Source: an uncultured Clostridia bacterium (GTDB taxonomy: Bacteria; Bacillota; Clostridia; Christensenellales; Borkfalkiaceae). From it: DNA of 5,190 nt. Each line of letters starts with the position of its first letter. Position 1 is the stretch's first letter. The notes below the pieces were generated by a model, which was given only the letters and a program-made list of their open reading frames with translations, had not been told where the DNA came from and made no database searches. Location of the stretch: NCBI GenBank assembly GCA_945835865.1, contig CAMAJQ010000084.1:1-5190 (forward strand), written 5' to 3'. Below, piece by piece: positions 1 to 5,190 of this stretch. The translations under genes were made by a program, and so were the position numbers.

Positions 1-788
1 TCCGGGATCTTTCTGAAATTCTGCGCAAGGTCGTGCCCGATTGCGAAATTGTCGGATGCTCCACCGCTTCGGAGGCGTTGAAAACCGTTCAAAACCGGGA
101 AAACGGGGATTTTGACGTCGCTTTCCTCGACATCGAACTCGGGAGCGGAAACGGCATCACGCTTGCCAAGGCGATGAAAGACGTCACCCCCGATCTCCAT
201 ATCATTTTTGTCACCGCCTATGATACATATGCGCTCAGAGCGTTTGAGGTGCACGCGACCGGATATCTGCTGAAACCGGCATTGGAGGAGGACATCCGGA
301 GAGAGCTTACCTTTCTTTACAAAAACGACGTTGGCAAGCGTGTGCGTGTGCAGACCTTCGGCGGGTTTGACATGTTTGTGGACGGCAAACCGCTTGTGTT
401 CCGTCGCGCGAAGGCAAAGGAACTGCTTGCACTGCTGGTCGACCGCAGAGGGAATGTTCTGACGGCAAGAGAAGCCATTTGTCTCCTGTACGAAGACGAC
501 GGGACGAACGACCGCGTGAAACTCGATTATTTCCGCACGCTGGTGCACGACATCCGCCGCGCGCTGTCCGAGGCGGGCGTTCCGGAGGTCCTCGTGCGGA
601 GCCGCAACGCGCTCGCCGTCCGCGCGGACCTGATCGACTGCGACAGTTATCGGTTCCTGCAGGGCGATCCCGTCGCGATCAACAGTTACCGCCACGATTA
701 CATGATCCATTACAGTTGGGCGGAATATTCCGTCGGCGCGTTTGAAAATCCGACGGATTCTGACGGTGAAATAAAAAATGAGGAATAA
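1..788 (+). CDS. Response regulator with receiver and SARP-like winged-helix DNA-binding domain (5' partial)
   Basis: The gene enters from the left edge. The first whole codon is at 3, and the frame stays open to TAA at 786-788, leaving 261 visible residues. Judging by the usual position of the phospho-acceptor, about 10-12 N-terminal residues with the acidic pair are missing. The GTG at 33 is an internal Val, because receiver-like sequence continues upstream of it. Numbering from codon 3, the phospho-acceptor is Asp43 (in FLDIELGSG), the switch Thr is Thr71 (VTAYD) and the conserved Lys is Lys91 (LLKP). Residues 114-214 form an OmpR/SARP-type winged helix, with the likely recognition helix at about 173-191. 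The tail has a YSWAE motif (237-241) that I recall from Clostridia regulators of this type. No BTAD/TPR domain follows. It should be a cytoplasmic DNA-binding regulator phosphorylated by a histidine kinase that is not in view. The next promoter carries a direct repeat suited to this fold, so the downstream lipoprotein gene is a plausible target. Confidence 0.92.
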   Translation, partial: RDLSEILRKVVPDCEIVGCSTASEALKTVQNRENGDFDVAFLDIELGSGNGITLAKAMKDVTPDLHIIFVTAYDTYALRAFEVHATGYLLKPALEEDIRRELTFLYKNDVGKRVRVQTFGGFDMFVDGKPLVFRRAKAKELLALLVDRRGNVLTAREAICLLYEDDGTNDRVKLDYFRTLVHDIRRALSEAGVPEVLVRSRNALAVRADLIDCDSYRFLQGDPVAINSYRHDYMIHYSWAEYSVGAFENPTDSDGEIKNEE

Positions 789-808
789 AGCTTCTTTTTC
801 CGACAAAA

Positions 809-828
809 TTTGCAACGATTTTGCAACG
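809..828 (+). repeat. Tandem 9-bp direct repeat at 11-bp period, candidate regulator site
   Basis: TTTGCAACG occurs at 809-817 and again at 820-828, separated by 2 bp. The centre-to-centre distance is 11 bp, about one helical turn. PhoB/OmpR-fold regulators and SARPs typically bind tandem direct repeats with this periodicity as head-to-tail dimers, just upstream of the -10 box. The gene immediately upstream encodes a regulator with this type of DNA-binding domain. That it binds here is inference. No third copy was found one period to either side. Confidence 0.6.
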
Positions 829-838
829 GTGCGCGTAA

Positions 839-844
839 TATAAT
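839..844 (+). promoter_or_regulatory. -10 box of a probable activator-dependent promoter for the large lipoprotein gene
   Basis: A consensus TATAAT lies at 839-844. No -35 box sits at normal spacing: the two TTGCAA hexamers at 810-815 and 821-826 are 23 and 12 bp from it, and the 17-bp position (816-821) reads CGATTT. A perfect -10 box without a -35 box, with a direct repeat ending 10 bp upstream, fits a class of promoter that needs an activator. The transcription start would fall near 851, giving a leader of about 80 nt. An overlapping TAATAT (836-841) is an alternative -10. Confidence 0.5.
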
Positions 845-854
845 AAAGACGAAT

Positions 855-902
855 CGGCACGTTTATCCCCGCGGGCGGGAAGTCCGTGCGGGGAGGCAGC
901 CG
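855..902 (+). promoter_or_regulatory. Possible structured 5' leader of the lipoprotein mRNA
   Basis: Three nested helices can be drawn. The outer one pairs 855-858 with 899-902. The middle one pairs CCCCGC (867-872) with GCGGGG (888-893). The inner one pairs 876-878 with 884-886 around a 5-nt loop. A competing helix pairs GCACG (857-861) with CGTGC (885-889), so the region could switch between folds. No U-tract follows, so it is not an intrinsic terminator. I do not recognise a known riboswitch class. A perfect palindrome, GAAAATTTTC (908-917), separates it from the ribosome binding site. GC-rich sequence forms such pairings easily, so support is modest. Confidence 0.3.
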
Positions 903-917
903 GAAACGAAAATTTTC

Positions 918-923
918 AAGGAG
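918..923 (+). promoter_or_regulatory. Ribosome binding site that fixes the lipoprotein start
   Basis: AAGGAG at 918-923 lies 9 nt upstream of the ATG at 933. It selects that codon over the in-frame upstream extension and over the ATG at 951, which would shorten the basic N-region of the signal peptide. Confidence 0.8.
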
Positions 924-932
924 AAAGAAAGC

Positions 933-3587
933 ATGAAAAAGAGAGTTGGAATGCGGTTTATCTGCATGCTGCTCGTGGTCACGATGTCGTCCGCCTTTTT
1001 CGCGGGGTGCGGCGGAAAGACCGAACAGGAACCCGAGGGAATCGAAGGGCAGGCGACTTCCGTCGCGTACAACGCACAGGGCGTCTTTTCGACGACCGTT
1101 ACGGCAGGCGGCGCGAAGTTTGCGGCGGATATCAAGGCTGAAGATGTTATCGTAAATTATATGGTTTTAGACGAAGAGGCGTATAGTAACGCCGTGACGT
1201 CGGAAAGCGCCTCGGGCGGAAGCGGAATCGATATCGAAGATTACGAGACCGAAGTCAGGGCGCAGGTGCAATCGGTCGTCCGTCAGGATGAAAAGACGCT
1301 GGAAATCGCCTTTTCGGACGACAAAGTGGCGGTCAATCTACCCGATTCCTACGTCGTTTTCGTCGACAAAGACAAGACGGGCGCGGGTAAAACGGTCGGT
1401 GCCGTTGCCGAAGTCGCTTATCCCGACCATACGGTCACGCCGAGCGTGAAATCGGTTTCGGCGTTCGATAACGACGTGCGCCTGACCCTCGAACTCGCCG
1501 AAGGGGAATACGCCGCAAACGTCGCCAAGGAACAGATTTCTCTTGGCGGCGCGTTCGAAGAGATGAAGATCGACGGTATCAGCGCGGCGGGCAAAAACCT
1601 GACGATGCAGCTGACGGGCAACCTCGTTAAAGACGAGAACGTGAACGCCTATCTCAACGGTTTCGTCACCCTTTCCGCGGGCGCCTTCGTCAACGGCTAT
1701 CAGTCGGTCGGCGTGACGATTCCCGTGGATACCGATTATATCGGCATCGGGCTGGAAGAGATGACGGTGAGCGGCGATCGGATGACCGTTCCCGTAACGG
1801 TCGGCGGCTACCGCTTTGCCGAAACTGCCGACGCAGCCGACGTTCAGATCGAAGGCATTACCGTTACCGGTTTCGAAGTCGTCGGCGAGACGTCCGCTCT
1901 TCTGAGCGTGGCGCTGCCCGGGGCAACCGATAAAAACGGCGCGGCAAGCGCGATGAACGGCAAAACCGTCACGTTTTCCGCCGCGGCGATAGGAATGGAA
2001 GAAGCCGTATCCTTCGAGGCGGACTTCAACCACGCCGATTTCTATCCCGTGTTCGACTATGCGGACGAAAACAACGGCAAGTACGCCGTCACCCTCATGC
2101 TCTACGCGAATTCGGGTACTTTCGCGCAGAACCTGAACGCCGATATGGTCGCTCTGGCAGAAGATTTCGCAACCGCGACCGTCACTTCCTTCACGCGTGA
2201 AAACGACTCTACCGCAGAACTCGTTTTATCCGTCGATTCTAACGGCGTATCGGTGGAAGAGATGGATCTGACGGCTACCGTCACCCTGAAGAACGGCGCT
2301 CTGGTAAGCCGTTGGGGAGACGCTTATCTCTCCGCATGCAGTCAGACCCGCTCCTATACGATGGACAGTATGGGGAAGGACCTGACCGACGGCGACATTG
2401 ACATTATCAAGGGCATCGTCGGCGGTTTCGGCAATACGAAAATGGGTACTCTCGTCGCCGTCGGTTCCGGTCTGGTGTCCGGCATCTCGGGGGTATACAC
2501 CGCACTTGAACTCATAGGCGTCGTGGAATCGGAAAAGGCGAAACTCGATAAAATCTACAACGCGATTCAGCAGATTTCAAGTCAACTTTGCGATATCCAG
2601 GCTGCGATTGAGGAGCAGAACGCCGTCGCCGCGGCAAAAGCAGTTTCCGACTTCTACGAGGAAAAACTCATTCCCCTGTTGAACTCTTTGACTTATGCTA
2701 AGAGCGCAGTTAAAAGCGCGAAGAACTACCTGAAATCGCAAGCGCCTGCACAAGCACTCGAATATGACAAGGATGGGAATTGCATTTCTTCCCAGGAACT
2801 TCAGGACGAGTGGAAGGTTTATCTTGGCAAGGTCATGAAACGCGTCAATGAAACCAGGGCGTCTGAAATTAACCAGTTAAGAGTGGATTTCTCAAACGTC
2901 TGCGCTTACTTAAAGGCAAATAAGTCCGTCAGTTCCATCATCGATAGGTTTGACCGGCATATGACGTATTATTATAACTTCGATACGACGGCTTATGAAG
3001 ACCGCGAAAACTTCCGTGCCACTCTGAGCGCGGCGATTTCCATGGCGGCGTTGGAACTGTGTATGTATAATCAGTATGCCTTCGAGGAGCCCGACACCGA
3101 TATGATTGAAGCCCTGGACGATATGTATGAGAACGCTAAAAACTATATAGATTCTAATCCTGTTATTCGTCGGGATAGAGGAGCAAAAATAATTATCAAG
3201 AATGTGGATGTAAGTGGTTTGATGCCGGCAGACAAGACGGACTACTGCTTAGGTAGTCTTTGTGCAATCATTCGTGTAAATGCTGATTTCACTGATGAGG
3301 AAATCCGGGAGTTTGTTAAGCGCATGAATGGCAGAACAATAAAAGAGGAACTGAAACTTGCAGGCTTTTATAAAAGTTATCAGGATGAATATGATGGCGT
3401 GGTTTTTGATCTATGGGGAAAGAACAACGGAAACTGGTACTGGTCGAAAGTTAGATCCTACCGTAACTTTTATGGAGATATTATTCTCTGGAATGAAAGC
3501 GAAGTGAGTTGGAATGTCCATCTTTGTAGTGAAGAATCAGGGCTAACAAAAGAAGTGTTCCAGTGGAATGGCTGGTTTATGAACTGA
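933..3587 (+). CDS. Large multidomain surface lipoprotein with beta-rich repeats, coiled coil and Trp-rich C-terminus; family not recognised
   Basis: The 884-residue product starts at ATG 933, supported by AAGGAG and a classic signal peptide: basic residues 2-8, a hydrophobic core, and the lipobox FAGC with Cys26 as lipid anchor. It should be tethered outside the membrane. Residues about 42-167, 168-266, 267-366 and 367-476 look like four divergent beta-rich, Ig-like units, each with alternating hydrophobic strands and turns such as a Val-rich strand followed by a Gly-Phe/Tyr turn. Residues 505-531 form an uncharged, Gly-rich hydrophobic stretch except for Glu526, resembling a glycine zipper. 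Leu538, Ile541, Ile545, Ile548, Leu552, Ile555 and Ile559 make a perfect 3-4 heptad coiled coil. A charged, mostly helical region follows to about 735. Residues about 738-884 are encoded by markedly more AT-rich codons, begin near a basic RRDR (746-749), and end with 7 Trp in the last 59 residues, against 2 in the preceding 825. The hydrophobic segment next to a long helix recalls alpha-helical pore-forming proteins, but this is analogy only; adhesion or assembly are alternatives. Tandem stops TGA and TAA end the gene. Confidence 0.88.
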   Translation: MKKRVGMRFICMLLVVTMSSAFFAGCGGKTEQEPEGIEGQATSVAYNAQGVFSTTVTAGGAKFAADIKAEDVIVNYMVLDEEAYSNAVTSESASGGSGIDIEDYETEVRAQVQSVVRQDEKTLEIAFSDDKVAVNLPDSYVVFVDKDKTGAGKTVGAVAEVAYPDHTVTPSVKSVSAFDNDVRLTLELAEGEYAANVAKEQISLGGAFEEMKIDGISAAGKNLTMQLTGNLVKDENVNAYLNGFVTLSAGAFVNGYQSVGVTIPVDTDYIGIGLEEMTVSGDRMTVPVTVGGYRFAETADAADVQIEGITVTGFEVVGETSALLSVALPGATDKNGAASAMNGKTVTFSAAAIGMEEAVSFEADFNHADFYPVFDYADENNGKYAVTLMLYANSGTFAQNLNADMVALAEDFATATVTSFTRENDSTAELVLSVDSNGVSVEEMDLTATVTLKNGALVSRWGDAYLSACSQTRSYTMDSMGKDLTDGDIDIIKGIVGGFGNTKMGTLVAVGSGLVSGISGVYTALELIGVVESEKAKLDKIYNAIQQISSQLCDIQAAIEEQNAVAAAKAVSDFYEEKLIPLLNSLTYAKSAVKSAKNYLKSQAPAQALEYDKDGNCISSQELQDEWKVYLGKVMKRVNETRASEINQLRVDFSNVCAYLKANKSVSSIIDRFDRHMTYYYNFDTTAYEDRENFRATLSAAISMAALELCMYNQYAFEEPDTDMIEALDDMYENAKNYIDSNPVIRRDRGAKIIIKNVDVSGLMPADKTDYCLGSLCAIIRVNADFTDEEIREFVKRMNGRTIKEELKLAGFYKSYQDEYDGVVFDLWGKNNGNWYWSKVRSYRNFYGDIILWNESEVSWNVHLCSEESGLTKEVFQWNGWFMN

Positions 3588-3589
3588 TA

Positions 3590-3618
3590 ACTTCATTTCC
3601 GTAGGGGACACTTATAAT
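3590..3618 (+). promoter_or_regulatory. Possible promoter of the C11 protease gene
   Basis: A perfect TATAAT lies at 3613-3618 in the 64-bp gap. The 17-bp-spaced -35 position (3590-3595, ACTTCA) is a poor match, and there is no TGn extension. Transcription would start near 3625, leaving a leader of about 27 nt. No terminator hairpin is visible between the genes, so read-through from the lipoprotein gene is equally likely. The direct repeat of the upstream promoter is absent here. Confidence 0.35.
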
Positions 3619-3651
3619 CAACACGATTGACGAACGAAGAACTTTCATAAT

Positions 3652-5190
3652 ATGAAAAAATTATTGCTTATCGTCGCCGTAACCATATCTGCTCTGCTGT
3701 TGCTTTTCAGCGGGTGTGCCCGCCGCGGCAAGGAGAGTACGGAAAGCGTCGGACAAAGCGAATCGTTTACGGAAACGCCTATGGGAGAGGAAGGCACGTG
3801 GAGCGTCTTCCTCTACCTCTGCGGTTCTAATTTGGAGACAAAGATGGGTGCCGCGGGCAAAAACGTGAACGAACTGCTTGCTGCGGATATTCCTGACAAC
3901 GTAAACGTCGTCATGCAAACGGGGGGCGCCAAAAAATGGCGCTCCCACGGCATTTCCGCCCAAAGTATAGGGCGGTATTCGGTGAGTGGCGGTCAGTTAA
4001 ATTTAATTCAATCCCTGCCTTCCGACAATATGGGCGACGGCGGCACTTTGGAGAGCTTCCTCTCTTGGGGGGTGGCAAACTATCCTGCCGAGAAAATGTG
4101 CGTCGTTTTATGGGACCACGGATCGGGCAGTATCGACGGCGTGTGCAACGATGAAAACTACGGCTTTGACGCGATCACCCTGCCCGAATTGTCCGCCGCA
4201 CTGGAAACCGTATCGGAAAGCATGACCGACCGGTTTGAGTGCATCGGCTTTGACGCCTGCCTGATGGCGAATTACGAAACCGCCGTGACCGTCGCTCCGT
4301 ATGCGCGGTATATGATCGCCTCGGAGGAGATTGAACCGTCCGGCGGTTGGGATTACAAAGCTCTGATTTCGGCGATTGCAGCGGACAGATCCATCAGCGG
4401 CGCTGACTTGGGGCGTGCGGTATGTGACGGCTATTTTGATAAATGCCGCTTGTGCGAAAAGGATGCGACCGCCACGCTGTCGGTGCTCGACCTTTCACGC
4501 CTTGGGATGCTTTCCCGTGCTTTCGATCAGCTTACAGGCGAAATGGTCGCCGACGCTCAGAATGTAAAAGGCATTCAGAGAGTCGCTGTCGGCGCCAAGA
4601 ACACGCTGAAGTACGGCGGCAGTTCGTCTTCCGAAGGTTTCAGCAATATGACCGATCTCAAACACTTCGCGGAAAATCTTCCGGATTCTGTCTATCAGGA
4701 ATCCTCGTACACCTTGCTCCGGGCAATCGACGAAGTGGTACTCTACCAGGTGTACGGCTCCCAGAAGAGCAAGGCGGGCGGCATTTCCTTCTATTATCCG
4801 TCCGGCGTCGAACAGAACAAGCTGGAGCAGTATTATGCAAAGCTGTGCCCCTCGGAGGCATACAGCACGTACCTTGAAACGGTATACAGCCATATCCCGG
4901 AGAACCCGATCCTCTTTACCGACCGCGGCAGTATCGCTTCCGACGGCTCGTTTCAGATCTCGCTGGACGATGCCTCACGCAATTACATCCTGTCCATTGA
5001 TTTCTGCCTGATGGAATATTCCGCTGACTTTGAAAACAAAATTATGACCGCCTCTCTGTTCGGGTACGACAACGATATCTACAAGGATTATGAGAATTTA
5101 AGCTTCCACAGCAACTTCCGCGGCATCTGGCTGGCACTGAACGGCTGTAAACTGTACGTCACCCCGGTGGAGAGCACCGACGACTATATC
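3652..5190 (+). CDS. Clostripain-like cysteine protease lipoprotein, peptidase family C11 (3' partial)
   Basis: The frame is open from ATG 3652 to the window edge, 513 codons with no stop. An in-frame TGA at 3628 with no start codon before 3652 settles the start. The ribosome binding site is weak, at best a purine-rich stretch near 3636-3641. Residues 1-22 are a lipoprotein signal peptide with lipobox FSGC (Cys22), followed by a Ser/Thr/Glu-rich linker to about 48. Family C11 hallmarks come in order: YLCGSNLE (55-62), TGGAKKW (90-96), WDHGSG (154-159) with catalytic His156, GFDACLMA (199-206) with catalytic Cys203, SEEIEPSGGWDY (224-235), and GGISFYYPSG (376-385). The 47-residue His-Cys spacing fits the family. 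Asp201, two before the Cys, matches the acidic S1 residue that gives Arg/Lys specificity in characterised members. No Lys or Arg lies between residues 157 and 193, where activation cleavage occurs in the structurally studied homologue, so it may act as a single chain. It should be an extracytoplasmic, membrane-anchored endopeptidase. The neighbouring surface lipoprotein is a possible substrate, by inference only. Confidence 0.93.
   Translation, partial: MKKLLLIVAVTISALLLLFSGCARRGKESTESVGQSESFTETPMGEEGTWSVFLYLCGSNLETKMGAAGKNVNELLAADIPDNVNVVMQTGGAKKWRSHGISAQSIGRYSVSGGQLNLIQSLPSDNMGDGGTLESFLSWGVANYPAEKMCVVLWDHGSGSIDGVCNDENYGFDAITLPELSAALETVSESMTDRFECIGFDACLMANYETAVTVAPYARYMIASEEIEPSGGWDYKALISAIAADRSISGADLGRAVCDGYFDKCRLCEKDATATLSVLDLSRLGMLSRAFDQLTGEMVADAQNVKGIQRVAVGAKNTLKYGGSSSSEGFSNMTDLKHFAENLPDSVYQESSYTLLRAIDEVVLYQVYGSQKSKAGGISFYYPSGVEQNKLEQYYAKLCPSEAYSTYLETVYSHIPENPILFTDRGSIASDGSFQISLDDASRNYILSIDFCLMEYSADFENKIMTASLFGYDNDIYKDYENLSFHSNFRGIWLALNGCKLYVTPVESTDDYI
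3922..3946 (+). other. Strong intragenic hairpin in the C11 protease mRNA
   Basis: GGGGGCGCCA (3922-3931) pairs with TGGCGCTCCC (3937-3946) over 10 bp, with one G-U wobble and an AAAAA loop. It lies over the codons for the TGGAKKWRS segment. Protein constraint may explain part of the sequence, and no U-tract follows, so it is not an intrinsic terminator. It could affect translation or mRNA stability, but no role can be shown from the sequence. Confidence 0.5.

Noticed and set aside
33..35. GTG as the start of the response regulator
   Set aside because: The frame is open to the left edge and the upstream codons read as receiver-domain sequence, so the gene begins outside the window.
789..808. 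Terminator after the response regulator gene
   Set aside because: There is a short T-run at 795-799 but no GC-rich stem before it, so no intrinsic terminator can be supported.
810..932. Upstream in-frame extension of the large lipoprotein gene
   Set aside because: The extension would cover the promoter and ribosome binding site and hide the signal peptide. ATG 933 has AAGGAG at 9 nt and starts a proper lipoprotein signal.
1338..2033. 231-codon open frame on the minus strand
   Set aside because: It lies wholly antisense to the large lipoprotein gene in its GC-rich part. Its product is a His/Arg-rich sequence with no domain or signal, typical of a shadow frame produced by biased codons.
3627..3651. 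TTGACG (3627-3632) with CATAAT (3646-3651) as a promoter
   Set aside because: The spacing is only 13 bp and transcription would start inside the coding sequence. TATAAT at 3613-3618 is a better candidate.
4495..4893. 132-codon minus-strand frame, and plus-strand frames at 3936-4154, 4376-4567 and 4443-4877
   Set aside because: All overlap the C11 protease coding region, whose motifs run unbroken through them. None has a ribosome binding site or recognisable domain.
1..5190. tRNA, rRNA, CRISPR array, insertion sequence or attachment site
   Set aside because: No cloverleaf, repeat-spacer pattern, transposase frame or flanking inverted repeats were seen. The window is almost fully covered by the three genes.

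Overview
The window holds three co-oriented plus-strand genes. Codon use is rich in GCC, GTC, GCG and CCC, the response regulator is a SARP-like type common in anaerobic Firmicutes, and two genes encode lipoproteins, one a clostripain-family protease. This suggests a moderately GC-rich member of the Clostridia, perhaps a gut or gut-like anaerobe. Genus and family cannot be fixed from the sequence.

Layout: (1) 1-788 is the 3' part of a response regulator gene that begins upstream. It has a receiver domain with Asp, Thr and Lys in the expected places, followed by an OmpR/SARP-like winged helix. (2) 789-932 is a 144-bp intergenic region. It has a tandem 9-bp direct repeat of exactly 11-bp period, a TATAAT box 10 bp further on, a GC-rich region able to fold as RNA, and a good ribosome binding site. 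(3) 933-3587 encodes an 884-residue lipoprotein with no recognised family. In order it has a lipoprotein signal peptide, about four beta-rich repeats, a Gly-rich hydrophobic segment, a perfect three-heptad coiled coil, a helical region, and a Trp-rich C-terminal domain written in clearly more AT-rich codons. (4) 3588-3651 is a short gap with a TATAAT box and no visible terminator. (5) 3652-5190 is a clostripain-like (peptidase family C11) lipoprotein with intact His and Cys motifs; it runs off the right edge.

Working hypothesis (inference): the regulator controls the large lipoprotein through the direct repeat, and the protease may be co-expressed. The codon-use break in the large lipoprotein coincides with a basic Arg-Arg-Asp-Arg motif just before the Trp-rich domain. 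Clostripain-family enzymes cut after Arg or Lys, and both products should be anchored on the outer face of the same membrane. This could be a surface system in which the protease trims or releases the C-terminal domain. Only the gene order, motifs and composition are seen directly; the functional link is untested.
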